Both the position numbers and the translations under genes were made by a program. The notes beneath the pieces were generated by a model that saw only the letters and a program-made list of their open reading frames with translations, did no database searches and had not been told where the DNA came from. A stretch of DNA of 64,000 bases from Ziziphus jujuba (lineage: Eukaryota > Streptophyta > Magnoliopsida > Rosales > Rhamnaceae), in the NCBI RefSeq assembly GCF_031755915.1, contig NC_083387.1, positions 9,693,001 through 9,757,000 on the forward strand. The letters are read 5' to 3'. Of the stretch, positions 24,801 to 37,941 are shown piece after piece (positions within the stretch are counted from its first letter, which is position 1; each line of letters starts with the position of its first letter).

Positions 24801-26450
24801 GAGAGACGACGGGAGGGAGAGAAAAAAGAAAGAAAGGAAGAAGAAGAATAAGAAGAAGAGGATCGGGCCCCCTGGCCCTTTTTTCCCACGTGGGGGAAAA
24901 TAAAAGAAAAAGAAAAAGAAAAAGAAAAAGAAAAAGAAAAAGAAAAGAAAATAAAAAGAAGAATAAATTAAAAATAATTAAATAATTAAATAATAATATT
25001 ATTATTTAAAATAATAATAAAATAATTTGATATTACACATGGTTGACATGTGGCTTCTTAACATGGTGACACATGGTCACCTTCATTAAGTCACACGTGG
25101 CACATCGTTACGCGTTTAAAAATAATATTAAAATAATACGGTGTTTAAAAAACTCTACATGTCCATAACTCCCAAACCACATGTCCAAATCGGACGTGCC
25201 GCTAGTCTACGGATTCGTATCAACGAGCACTTCACAACCATGCATGAGTCAACGCTCAACTTTGCATGAATAAAAAGTCAACTCCGACACCCCTGGATAG
25301 TTTAGACCTCAACTTGTTTTGCTCATAACTTTCAAACCGTAGCTCCGTTTTCAACGTACTACTAGTCTACGAACTCGTGCCAACGTGTACTTCGTAACGG
25401 TACCTCAGTCAACCTAGAATTCCAACCGGGTCAAAAAGTCAACTTTTGACCCCTTCGGTCAACGGTCAACAGTCAACCCCGGTCAACGTGCAAAAATTCC
25501 GACATGGTTCGCGACGGGGTGTTACATATATATATATATATATAAAAATAACCAGCTTAGTTTTAATGCACTAATATTTTTACTGGTTATTTAGTATTGA
25601 AATAAAATTAGATTGATTAAAATATCTAAAAAAAAAATAGTGAAGAGAGAACAGGCGACGCACAATCTTATTTATGCGTCGCCTGTTACATATATAACAT
25701 AAAAAAAAAAATACCAGCTCAGTTATGTTGCTCTAATATTTTTATAAATTATTTGTTGTTGAATTAAAATTAGATTAATTAAAAGAACTAAAAAAAAAAA
25801 GGGAAGGAGAGAACAGACGACGCACAATCTATATAGTGTGTTACCTGTTAACTATATATATATAAAGAAAAAAACTCATTTTTGTCGATCTAATATTTTT
25901 ACTAGTTATTTGTTGTTCAAATAAAATTAGATTGTTTAAAAAAATAAAAAAAAATAGAAAGTAAAAGGAAGAGAACAGGAGACGCACAATCTAATTAGTG
26001 CATAGCCTGTAAAATATATAATAAAAAATAAATTAAAAAAACAGCTCGGTTATGTTACTCTAATATTTTTACTGCTTATTTGTTGTTGAAATTAAATTAG
26101 ATTGATTAAAAGAACTGAAAGAAAAGAAGAAAAAAGGTAGGAGTGAACAGGCGACGCACAATCTAAATAGTGCGTCGCCTGTTAACTATATATTAAAAAA
26201 GAAATCTTAGTTTTGTTACTCTAATATTTTTACTGGTTATTTGTTGTTGAAATAAAATTAGATTGTTTAAAAGAACTTAAAAAAAATTAAAAAGTAAAAG
26301 GAAGGAAACATGCAATGCATAATCTAAATAGTATGTCGCCTGTTACATCTATTCAAAAATAAAATAAAATAAAATAAAAAAACCAGCTTAGTTATGTTGC
26401 TCTAATAATTTTACTAATTTTTTGTAGTTGAAATAAAAGAATACTATTTA
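21890..26450 (+). repeat. Tandem hairpin array, about ten units, split by an LTR
   Basis: Units of mostly 150-170 bp occur at about 21917, 22071, 22150, 22302, 22460, then, after the LTR, 25653, 25815, 25978, 26149 and 26308. The best unit (26149-26180) is AGGCGACGCAC, a 10-base loop, then GTGCGTCGCCT: a perfect 11-bp stem. Each is followed by TGTTAACTATATA and a poly-A-rich spacer with GCTCTAATATTTTTACTGG. Confidence 0.9.
22507..25526 (-). mobile_element. Solo LTR, same Tekay-like family, 3020 bp
   Basis: It has the same ends as 5362-8337 on the opposite strand: GGTGTTACA at 25518-25526 and a mutated TATCAGGACCCGTCC (TG changed to TA) at 22507. It lies in a (TA)n run, so the target duplication cannot be told from the repeat. 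It splits the CACTA hairpin array and is therefore younger than it. An (AGAAAA)n run lies at 24900-24950. Confidence 0.9.
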
Positions 26451-27019
26451 AGAGATTGGCAAGAATAAGCTATACAAGAAAAATTATATAATTGAATAAC
26501 AACCTTGTATAATTGAATTTTATTATTATGTAAACATAGATTAGTGGTTGGTATTCATTTTTCATGAGTAGCATTTAAACGTACAATACAATTCAGATAA
26601 AATATATATGCAGTATTAGTGGCGACTCTGATTAGCCCCATATTCAGCGATCCTTAATGGATGTGTCGCGTGTTTTTTGTTTTTAGCGACCTTTTGAGGT
26701 CGACAGTTTTTGGATGTGTCATATATTTATTGAATTTTTACTGACGCATTAACCTCAGAGTTGTGATTTTGTTTTTTCAGACACATTTGTTTCATAGCGT
26801 CGCTAAGTGAGTGTTGCTAGATATCAATTTTCGCATAGTGCATGTAGAGGGACTGGAACAATTTTGTCTTTACCAGGCACCAAACCCCATTACAATTTTA
26901 TCCCTCTCCCGAATCGAGCTTTCTTTTCGTCAATTGTACATTTTCCCACGTGAGTTACATCCACCTGCATCATGTTTGTGGTGCATGACTTTTGAATATA
27001 TATATATATATACACATAT

Positions 27020-27160
27020 ATGTAGGGTAGTTCCACGGTGCGGACCAATTCGTATGTGCACCACACCTAAGCCGATGCTTATTGACAAAAAAAATATCAG
27101 TTGTGCTATGTAAAGTGTCGACTTAGATGTAGTCTGTACCGTAGAATTTTCTTTTATATA
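27020..27160. mobile_element. Degenerate foldback MITE
   Basis: Between two (TA)n runs, GTTCCACGGTGCGGACC faces an inverted counterpart read as TCTACGGTACAGAC on the other strand. Terminal words and TA context match the better-preserved element at 29472-29632. Confidence 0.55.
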
Positions 27161-28560
27161 TATATATATATATATAATTTCCCTATATATATAATTTCCC
27201 TATATATGCGCTCCTATTCAGAATTTTTGAATTTTTTAAATTTAAAAATTTAATTTTGACCTTTGGTTTTTTCAAGGGGCAAAGCTATATTGTGGCTTAA
27301 GGGGCAATGGCCACCACTCTTTGCAATTGTTTTGAATATCTTTGTTAATTTCAACTTTTTTTTTTATTAACTTACCTTATGTAGCCTCCCAAAATGAAAT
27401 TGATTTCCTTTTTTTATCCATTTTTTAATGTTAAATTGCCTTTTTTGATCTCTATTCTATAATGTTTTGAATATTTGTTATAATGATAAATTTATTTTAC
27501 TAAGATTATATTAAAATTTTTTTTTTCAATATGTGTATCTCAATTATCTTGTTAAAGAAGTAGTATTCTTTACAAATCTATTAACTTAACATAAACAAAT
27601 CTTTTAATATTCTACAACCTAAAATAAGGGCTTGTTTAATAAAGAGGATATAACATAATTGAGATTAGAAATAGGTAAATGACTAGGATGGGATGGGATA
27701 AGAATTAATACAATCTTATGTTTGGTGCAATGGAAATAATTTGTTTATACAATTATTATTAAAATGAATATAAGTTATCATATAACCTATTGATTTTTGA
27801 ATTAAACAAAAAGATTTAAATTACATACATTCAATATAAATAAATAGATAAGTTCGTTTATCTAATTATTTTCTGAAAAGTTTATCAAATTAATTTATAA
27901 AATCATTAATATTAAATTGGAAAAATTGCATATACTAATCTAGACATCCACAGAAATAGGAAAAAGAAGAAGAAATTGAAAGATAAGAAGAAGAAAAACT
28001 GAAACTAAAATTGATACAATAAAACAAATGGGCGAACAAATGTTAGCAAAAGAAAAATAGAACAAAGATTAAAAAAAAAAAAAAAAAGATAAACAAATAT
28101 TAAAAAAGAACAACAACAAAATTGTTTTTTTTTTATCCTTGTTCTTGATGCATATGGATTTCATAATTTTAAATTTAAAAATAATAGCTTTTTTTGTTTT
28201 TTTAGTTAAATGCAAGTAATCCCTTTGCTGTAGTATTTAAATAGTCCTTAATAATGTTTTCTATATAAATCCATGGAAAAAAAAAATGCATGGACCATGT
28301 CTTCTGTGCGTGTGTGTATATATAAATAATATTATAAAAATAAAAAAATTAAATAATAGTTAAAAATAAAAAAAAATTAAAAGTAATATTTTATTATTTT
28401 TACTTTCGAAATTAAACAGATAAAAAAGCTGACAAATAAACCTAGCTTGATAGAATTAAAAAATCAAGGGGACATAAATAATGATTATCAAAAGGTGTGA
28501 ATTCACATGAATTATAGGAAAATTTAAAATGTATAAATGAAATTTTTTCTAATAATAATA
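27160..28560. other. AT-rich stretch, nothing identified
   Basis: Contains poly-T and poly-A runs and the words AAGGGGCAAAGCTATATTGTGG and AAGGGGCAATGGCC near 27278-27312 that resemble transposon remnants; no open frame of a known family. Confidence 0.5.
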
Positions 28561-28565
28561 ATAAA

Positions 28566-29065
28566 AGATAATTACATAAATTCTACTTTTATTTTAAAGT
28601 TTTTTCATATAATATATTTTTTAAAAAATTATTTTAATAAATTGAAATAAAACATTGCATATATTCTCATTGTAATTTTAATTTTCTTTTACATATTCCT
28701 CTTCTCTCTATCAAACTTTGAAATTTAATGATGAATAAGGTTTAAATTTTTATTACCTTTAATGTAAAATATTAAAGTAAACATATGAGGTTTAGGTTTC
28801 TGTAATTAAGCCTTAAATTAGCATATACAAATAAATATGTTTGAAAAATAAACAAATTTAAATGTTATTTTCGCCAAAGAGTGGTATTTTATTTTCCTTT
28901 GAGCATAGATTTTTATTAATAATAATAAAAGGTATTTGCTCCCCAAAATAAATATTAAATTGAATTTCAGATAAAACACAAAAATGATCATAACTAAATA
29001 TAGTTTACGATTCAAAACTATATTGAATTTAATTTCCATCTTAACAATCAGTTAATAATTTTTGA
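28566..29065 (+). repeat. Dispersed repeat pair, copy 2 (partner 15838-16440)
   Basis: Same order and orientation of shared blocks as copy 1, ending with TTTAATTTCCATCTTAACAA. The family is unknown. Confidence 0.7.
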
Positions 29066-29471
29066 TATGTCTCGTTTATAACCAAGTTATAAATCAAGGA
29101 AAATAAGTTTACTTAGATAGCTTTTAGTTAATGTTTATCAAAATTTAGAATTTCATATATTTGTTTTGTTACCCATGCACAAAATTTGGTTTCGATTTGC
29201 CCTAATTTGTTTATTTTGGTATTATATTGTTTGTAAATGTTGTTAGAACATATCTATTACAATATTAACAATTAAATAAATATACTATACAATAGTAGTG
29301 CATATTGATAATTACTCAAAAAATTAAAATTTTCTTTAAATAATTTTATAGAATAGTCAAAAGAATAATGTATTACATTGTAGTTATATTATTTTTTTCA
29401 AGGTTTAGGGTTTTTTTTTATTATAATAAATTACTATTTACAAGTAAAAGAAACTTATTTATATATATATA

Positions 29472-29632
29472 CGGAAATTCTATGGTGAGAACGGTCCGCA
29501 TGAGGACCGCAGTATTAGTGACGGTTTTTTATAGTATTAATGACGGTTTCTTAGAAAATCGTCACCAATACTATGAAAAACCGTCACCAATACTGTGGTA
29601 CGCATGAGGACCGTCCGCACCATAGACGGACT
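29472..29632. mobile_element. Foldback MITE with ~75-bp arms in a TA run
   Basis: The left arm starts CGGAAATTCTATGGTGAGAA and continues through GACCGCAGTATTAGTGACGG. The right arm is its near-complete reverse complement, with ACCATAGACGG at the end. Only a few bases separate the arms near TTTCTTAGAAAATC, so the transcript or single strand would form one long hairpin. It is flanked by TATATATA on both sides. Confidence 0.85.
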
Positions 29633-29722
29633 GTATATATATATATATTTCTGTAAATGTTTTACATGAATATGATCTTTGATTATATATCATATATGCA
29701 AATACAATTATGATATAATTAA

Positions 29723-30158
29723 GGTGAATGTATTCAATTGAGAGTCTGATAGATTTAAAATGAGTTATAGACTTTAAAAGATTTGATGGATTGTTATGTA
29801 ATTCTACAGACTCCATACAGATTTAGAAGAATTCAACAAAATCTTTGGATTTAAGAATGAATTTCATATTGATAATTTTCTTCACAATTTCACTCTTAAA
29901 ATATTTTCAAATCCATTAAAATCCATCATTTTTTTAAAGTCTTTTAAAATCAATAATTTTTTAAATACCATCAGATTTTAAAAGAATTATACAAAGTCCT
30001 AATTGAGTACATCTGGATTTTAATGAGCATTTATAAAATCCATCAAAATCTGAATTGAATATCATTAGACTTGTATGAACTCTTTTAAAATCTAAATCGA
30101 ATAACTCTAAACTTGTAAAGATTTTTAAAATTATTTGAATTCTAGATTGAATACACCC
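29723..30158. mobile_element. Probable MITE with GGGTGTATTCAA-type ends
   Basis: The left end GGTGAATGTATTCAATTG matches the inverted right end GGGTGTATTCAATC. The interior has many AAATCCATCAAAATC-type words, common in plant PIF/Harbinger MITEs. The flanking trinucleotides (TAA and TTC) do not match, so the exact limits are uncertain. Confidence 0.5.
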
Positions 30159-30159
30159 T

Positions 30160-32339
30160 TCTAAATAACTAATTTTCTTTATGATGTATGATATTGACGT
30201 ACCACAATATTAAATGTGATAAAAAAAAAAAGAAATGTAAAATAAAATTTATTTTTCCTAAGGAAAATCCAATTTCATTTACAAACCCATATGATAAACT
30301 AATTGATTGCCAATAAAAGGGTTAACTCTCTCTTACTAGGCTTTTAGCATTAAAATATAAAAATAAAAATAAATCTTGTAAATTAATATTGTTATATATT
30401 ATTTGCCAATCTTACCACTAATAGCTAATCATAAAATACTGTAGATAGCCCACTAAATCATTACTATATACAAATATATACATATGTATGATGTATATCA
30501 AATATGTACCATAATGTGCACTCTTAAGGTCAAGTAACATGTTGCTTAATATGGATCTCAGATAACATACGGCTTAATGTTAGACACGCATGTTATATCT
30601 CGTTTGCACCATAATAAAGCTATATATACGTATATATACAATATCATTTTTTTTCTGGTTTACATTTTGGCACCCAAACATTGAATTATGACTCCCTACA
30701 AATAAACTTATTTATAAAATAACTCCTAAAATAATGGAATAATTATTATATTGTTAATATTTTACATTGAGAGTATTTTTCATTATATAAAAAATAAACT
30801 ATTTTTTTTAATCATTACAACAAATTCCATGTAATATTATGAGTGTAAATGTAAGAATGGAGCATATAAACTGAATCAACCTCATCCGATAAAAATAAAT
30901 TATATTTGACCATCAAATTTCAAAGTTCAACGTAGAGAAGCATACCATGTAAAAGAAAATTCAAACTACAAAGGGGATTATATGTGCAGTTTTTCAAAAT
31001 CAATGTGTATATTGAAAAAAAAAAAAAAGAAATTAGAGGGAAATTAAAGGACAGTTTGTGTAATTTTTGCTAATAATTATAAAACAATTATTCCATCTAG
31101 CTATTTGATTTTTTTTTTTTTTAATAGCTTGTGAGCTATGTCAGTTCACTAAGCTGGGTAATTGAATACTTATTAATCATGAATCACATAATTAATCGTG
31201 ACATGGCTTCTTCTTTTTTTTTTTTTTTTTCCGTGACATAATTGTGACATGGGTTGTTGATAAGATTATAACTATAATTTTTTTTTTTAAATTATCCTCC
31301 ATTTTAACGTATAAAGTCAATTACATAATTTTAGTGAAAAAACTAGCTATGACTTTTGAAGAAATATGAAGATTATGTTTTTATCATCCTCCCAATAAAG
31401 ATAATTTAATAAGAACCCAATATTTTCTCTAATAAATATCAAGAAAAATATAATATTAAAAAATCTTTTTAAAAAAAGATATATAATATTCATAATAGGT
31501 CGGTCAAACTTCATTAACTAATAAACACCTAATGCTTTAATTTTTGTTGCATAGATTATGATTGTAGGCATTGCATTCAACTTCAATTAGAAAATATAAG
31601 GAATGACGATCGACTATCAAATTGATGTTAATTTTTTATTTTTTATTTATAATTTACAAAGACATGTTTAAGTTATTTAATATTATCACTTACATGATTG
31701 CTTGAATAATTAAATATTGTCCCTTTTGAATGGTGGAGTAGTTGGAAATGATCACTGAGATGCATGAGTCACCGTTTAATAAGCTGAAAAAAGAAAAGTT
31801 TTTGCACGTGGTTTGTAAAATCCAGTACTTTAATAATGTTGTGGAGATCAATCAAATAACAAGGATATAATATTATTTATCAAAATATATATATAAAGTT
31901 CCATTTCATAACAAATTCGATTTTTATGTTTTGTTTTTTATTTTTTTTCAAATTATATGTAATTTGTTTATTTCAAAGATTCGTAAATATTAGTTGATGA
32001 TAGTTAAATTTTGTTAGACGTATCAATTGATTACAAATAAAAAAATAAAAATAATACAATTTTATATGGTATTTCATTTTCTATTTATATCCTTTTACTT
32101 ACATTTGTAATTAATAGAAATATTTAACTATAATTGATTACTTTTAACAAATTATTAAAATAAACAAATGGAAGACAATTTAAAAAAAAAAAAACAAAAA
32201 TAAAAGTTATCTTGTTATCGAACGGGCCTATTGTCTTTTAGTTTTAGCAATGCCACTCAATTATTTGCGTACAAAAACGGTGGTATATAAAATTATATCC
32301 TACGCTTCTTGACAAATTTTGCTTTCCAGATCTTCAAGC

Positions 32340-32340
<1 letters not shown>
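30160..32340. other. AT-rich stretch, no gene seen
   Basis: Low-complexity, AT-rich sequence with several poly-A/T runs. 30495-30620 has ACCATAATGTGCAC facing TTTGCACCATAATA and may be a decayed small repeat. Nothing else is recognisable. Confidence 0.5.

Positions 32341-32373
<33 letters not shown>
32341..32373. repeat. (AAT)n microsatellite
   Basis: Eleven AAT triplets, inside a segment related to 17040-17310; the word CTTGCTTTCCAGATC occurs on both sides. Confidence 0.9.
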
Positions 32374-33432
32374 CTTGCTTTCCAGATCATTTGCTGTCTC
32401 CACATTATCATCCTTATTAAAGGTTGTGTCAATTATGCTATGGAGGAAGAATTATTTTTTTTGGTAAATAATATGAAGGTACAATTATCTGGAGTACTTA
32501 TTTTATCAGATTTTATAGATTGGAGTTGTTGGACACAATCTACTTTTACATTAAGGAATCTTGCATTTGTTTTTTTCAATCATCAAGTCGTGCTTTAGAT
32601 TTTCACTCCCCCTCATCAATATATTTAATAACATTTATTTTTCTATGTTTCCTGTATATCGAATGATATTTAGCTTAATTATTAATTTGTCTTTCCATTT
32701 TAGGGACACTAAAAGGAAAAAAAAAAAAAAAAAACCCATTAGCCACGGTTTTTGTAGTAACCAATGATAAAAATATCGAACGTATAATTTTATAAAATAT
32801 AGATAAAAATATGTTAATTTTATAAAATATAGATAAAAATATTAACATCAATATCGATAGAAATATCGATAAAATTATATAAACAGTAAATATTTAAATT
32901 AAAATATAAATTTTTACATATAAAATAATTAATATAAAAATATAATTATTAGAATATAATAATAAAAAATAATTCATAAATATTAAAAATTATTGTGAAT
33001 AAAAAATATATATATAGTATTTATTAACACCAAAATATAAAAATTTTAACAAATAATATCAAAATACATGATATTCTCAAAAATGATTTATCTTATCCTC
33101 ATTCCTTCTTTACCAGTAAGTTATTATTATTATTTTTTAAAATCTTATCTGTAAATTTATTTATTTATTTTGTAAAATTAATTTTTACTTTTCACATATG
33201 ATTTATTAGATATTATTGTTTTTTATTTAAATTTGGTATATAACCTTGAAAAGTAGTTTTGATAAATCATAAATAAATTTAAATTTAAATTTATGAAAAA
33301 ATATAAATTCCAACGTGGAAATTATCACCATGGAATGGAAGCTTTTTAGCATTAATCACGAATCACGAATCATCAATCACGAAGAATTCCAAAATAGTAA
33401 AAGAGGCATTGAACTTTTTAGCACAGTGGAAG

Positions 33433-34189
33433 TAGGGGTGGGCAAAATCCAATCCAACCTGCTTAACCCCTCAATCCAATCCATTTTTAGATGTTTGAAT
33501 TGGATTTTTACATATATTAGATTGGATTGGGTTCAAAAATGTCAAAAAATATTTGGATTGGATTGGTTTGGTTTAGGGTTGAAGATATAAACCCAATCCA
33601 ATCCAATCCATATATTATATAATTAAAAAATTATATATATTTTTATATTTTTTTATTCTTGTATATTAATTTTTAATATTTTTTTAACATATCACTTAAT
33701 TTTTAATATTTTTGTAACACATCCCCAATTCTCAAATGAAAATATGAAGCCCTAAACATGCTTGTCGCCACTGCCACCACCAAGTTCAGTTGCGACTTGA
33801 TGAAATGCATAATGTGTATCAATTGCTTTACTATATTGTCGTCTTTATTTTGCACTGAAGAGTGTTTTTTTGTTTTTTTAACATTGATGAATGTTATTGG
33901 ATATTATAGATTTTAATCTTATATTTTATTCTATATTGTATTACTCTGATTGTATTTTATGTTTGGATAATTACAATTTATTATTTATATTTTATGTTTG
34001 GAAGATTTTTAATTTGTATTATATATTAATAGACTCATAAGTTTCAAACCAATTAATCAATCCAAACCAAACCGATCATAAATAGTTTGGTTTGGTTTGG
34101 ATTTGATTCTATATTACATAAACCAAACAGTATGGATTTGATTGTATTTTGGTCCAAAACCGAACCAATCCAGTCCATATCCATCGCTA
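33433..34189. mobile_element. Non-autonomous hAT element with perfect 8-bp target duplication
   Basis: Starts TAGGGGTGGGCAAAATCC and ends CCATATCCATCGCTA (inverted: TAGCGATGGATATGG). It is flanked by AGTGGAAG on both sides (33425-33432 and 34190-34197), the 8-bp duplication expected for hAT. The 757-bp interior has TTGGATTGGATTGG-type repeats near both ends and no transposase frame. Confidence 0.9.
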
Positions 34190-34199
34190 AGTGGAAGTA

Positions 34200-37100
34200 A
34201 ATTAAACAAAATTTAAAGATGGTTTTGAGGTCCAAGGAAGGAAAAAAAAAGTATGTTTTTTTTTGTTTTTGTTTGGCAGATATAGAGAAAGCCCAGCTAA
34301 AGCGAAAAGAAAAACTCATAGAGAACAGAAGCTCTCTCTCTTTGGGAGCTCAAAGACCACTGATCCAATAGACTCCTCCTTCTCTCTGCTCTTTTTTCTT
34401 TTTTCTCTTCTCTAACCAAGTAATCATGTCCCCTTCTCTCTTCCATTGAAAGAGATGAGAAAGAGAAACAACCGATATTTCCAAAATTTTCCAACTGACA
34501 ACCGACATCTCCACCAAGTTTTCACAATTATCCATCAAAAATCTGAGATTTTCATCGATTTTAGATGATATCGGCGATATTTTACGATAACGACAACATC
34601 TCTCCGGTACCACAGATAGATATTTCTTCCCCCCTCTATCGAAGTTGTCAATCATCGAAACCTGATATTATCGTCGAAATTTCAAAGTTCTCGACGACTT
34701 TTTCTTCCTTGGTAGCCAGTATTGATGATTACAGCTAAGGTACTTTGAGCTTTTAGTTACCATATCAAATTGTAGTTACAAAAGATTTGTTGCTAAAAGT
34801 ATAGTCAAAATTTGGGGTAAAATTTACTAATTTTTTAATACTACATCCATATTATAAAAAATATCAGTATAAGCTTTTCATATTTCACTTTTGTCTTAAT
34901 ATAGCACTATTTTTGTAACTCTTAAAAATAAAATAGAAAATTAACCCATTTACCCATTGCTTAATATTTTTTTTAATCAATCTTTAAGATAAAGAATAAT
35001 GAAAATTAATGAATAAAAATAATGTAATCAAACTCATAATTCAAATGTATTAAATGTGGATAAATTTAACTTTTCAAGTTGTGTTTAAAACAATCATATT
35101 TATTATATATAATTTATTACTTTTTTTATTTTGATAAATTGAAAAGTGGATTTTAGCATAACTTTTTAAAGATATAGCAATTTTAAAAGAAGCTTGTATA
35201 TATGTGTTGGTGTGTGCTTGTTTATTTGTTTGTTTGTTTGTTTTTTCTTTTTTTTAAGCTTTTAGAAATTTAAAAAAAAAAGAAACAAAGAGAAACTATA
35301 AAAGTGAAAAAACAAAAGTCAAAAAACTGATAAATGAGGCCAATTCTAACTCTATTAGCAAGAGTTAAAAACCGATACTATATTATAAAAAAATATAAAA
35401 TGTGAGGACACTATACTAATATTCTTTATAATAGAGATGTCATATTGAAAAGATAATAAATTAAAGGTGTTAAAGTGATATTTATCCTATTTAACTCCAA
35501 TATAAAGTGATTAAAATTTTTTAGGCACAACTAAATAGCAGTTTTTGTTGTGTTAAAAATATTTAGTCATGATATGTTAACTTTCAGCTATTATTTTTGT
35601 TGTGACAATTTTTTTTTTTTTCCTAGTGAGAGTAGAAACTTTGGCTTTTTATTTTTTTAACCACTTTGACACATTTTTAAAATAAAATAAAATAAATAAA
35701 AATCCACTTTGATACCTTCTGTCTCTATTAGTCGCACAGGGACGTATAATTTTTTTTTTTTTTGTCTTATCATCTAAAATATAAAAAATTATTATTGTCT
35801 TCGGATTTGACATGACCATTTCCTTCTTTTCAGGTTTTTTAATCAGATTCTCTTAAAAAAAAAAAAAAAAACAAAAACAAAAAGTATCTTAATCAGAAAT
35901 CATATCTTTCAATTTCAATTGCCCACATAAATTATTACTATTTATAATTTTGTCCCTTTCGAATCTAGCTCACCTTTAATCAATTGTACATTTTTTAAAA
36001 TTCAACATCAACGAAAACATGGAAAATTTAAAATATAAAAATATTTAAAAAATATAAAAAATTATTAAATATTGATAAAAATTTATTTAAAAATATAAAA
36101 ATTGATAAAAATTTATTTAAAAAATAGTTATTGGAATATTAAATTTAGTTTATTTATTTAATTCATTATTAATTTAACAATAGAAATTATAAAAATATTG
36201 GATAGATTTGATATTTCTTTGGTAATGATATATCTTAATCATTGATAGTTGTAAATATATTATTATAAATAATATAAAAAATATATATTTAATAATTAAG
36301 ATATGTAAAATAATTATTATAATTATATTATATGTTATAAAATATCATATCAATAATATTTAGAATTTTTAGATAGTTGAAAATTATTAGTTTTTTACTC
36401 ATTATCATTTTGAAATGTAAAATAATAAGAAATAATTATTAAAAAATATATCTCTTTAATAATTTTATATGTAGTTGTTAATATGTCGACTATATAAATT
36501 TTATATTAAATGGGATTATCCTTATTGATAATTATTATATAATATTGCATCTAATGGTTGAATTTGAAATGATATTCATGATTTATTATTTGACAGATTT
36601 TATAAACATTTCATCAATTTATTTAGCTACATTTGCAGAGAATATATTTTCTGCACCTTTATAATATTTATCATTTCTTCCACATGCATATTTGTATTTT
36701 TGTTTATGTTATTGAACTATTAAATTTATTATGGTAAAAAAAATAAGTAGATAATTTAACATCCATAATATTTCTTAATTTTAATTAAAAATTTTAAAAA
36801 ATAAATTTAATAGAGATTTTCAGATTTTTCGCAGAAATTTTCATGAAAAGTATGAATTTTTTGACAAAATTAAAATAGAATTGATGTGGATATTTAAAGA
36901 AAATTTCAACAAAAATTTTATGAAAATATCAGTGAAAGTTTTTAAAATTTTATTCCTTTTTATTTGAAATTAAAATTTTCTTTTCACCTTTTAAAAATAT
37001 AGAAATTTTCAAAAAAATTTCTATAGAAATTTTGATTTTTTAAACCTTACATTTTCCCACATTGCTATTGAGTTAAATTAAATTGGATCATGATTGTGTT

Positions 37101-37520
37101 GCATGATTTTTGAATATATTATATATATGATCACGTTCGTGTTGCATGAATTTTGAATATATTTTATGTATTACAAAAATCTCTTATCATAAGGTGTCCT
37201 GTTATAAAAGTTGTTTGATTTACTTTTTTATTTTGGATGCACCAAAGTTGGATTTACTTTAGTTTATTTAATTGAATGACATCTATGATTTGATTTTGTA
37301 GGCCATAGTAAAGTATTATCCTAGCTACAAGCGTGATATACGAATAGCTATATATGTATATATTTTTTATAATATGTGTATCACTCTCATCATATTTTTG
37401 CATGCATCACATCAGACAGTATGCTAACAGATAAAAACATTAGACAATATATTATCTGATGTAAGGTTATACAAAATATGAGAGGGATAAAGTGCATTTT
37501 TTAGCAAAATTATACACATA
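34200..37520. other. AT-rich stretch with decayed repeats, no gene seen
   Basis: 34290-34740 is less AT-rich, with CGATATTTTACGATAACG-like words, and is unassigned. 35640-37165 shares ordered words with the DNA on both sides of the CACTA element at 18017-26840, for example AACTTTGGCTTTTT, GGGACGTATAATT, ATCAATTGTACATTTT and GTTGCATGA.TTTTGAATATAT, and may be a paralogous copy lacking that insertion. Iterated AAATTTTCATGAAAA-type words occur at 36830-37050. Confidence 0.45.
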
Positions 37521-37941
37521 ATGTATAATAATTATCCATTGGCAATCTCCCCAAGAGTTGAGTATGCTCCAAAAAAATTTTGTACAAAAAATACTCCATT
37601 ACCATATCCACCTTATTCCTCCCACCTTATTATAAGGTTTTTCATAAAGTGCAGTACTTTAGTAGCAAAGTATAAAAATAGATATAATAGAAATAATTTA
37701 ATAAATAGAAGATATTTTTAAATATTCATGTCCGCCCATACCATCCACTTAGTACCATTCTATATTTTTGTACCATTTTATAAATACACCAAAATAAATA
37801 TAGATAGGAGGATTACATATATATATATATATATATAGAAATCCATATAATAGTAATAATAACTCCTCAAGAGTTTGGATAATCTGCATGAAGGCTATCA
37901 TACTTGCCCAAAAACTACCATACTTGTTCTAAGACTATAAT

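Larger units (their letters stand above)
18017..26840. mobile_element. Large CACTA (En/Spm) element with 3-bp target duplication
   Basis: The left end is CACTACTAGAATCGC at 18017. The right end reads CACTATGCGAAAAT inward from 26840. The 3-bp word CAT flanks both ends (18014-18016 and 26841-26843), as CACTA elements require. Subterminal regions (18040-18450 and 26610-26820) carry many copies of GCGACGCA/TGCGTCGC-like words. The interior holds a DUF4216-like remnant, two tandem arrays and a nested 3020-bp LTR; without the LTR the element is about 5.8 kb. No intact TNP2-type transposase is present, so it is non-autonomous. Confidence 0.85.

Noticed and set aside
24343..24985. GC-rich open frames
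   Set aside because: Part of the solo LTR 22507-25526; same reason as for 6088-6578.
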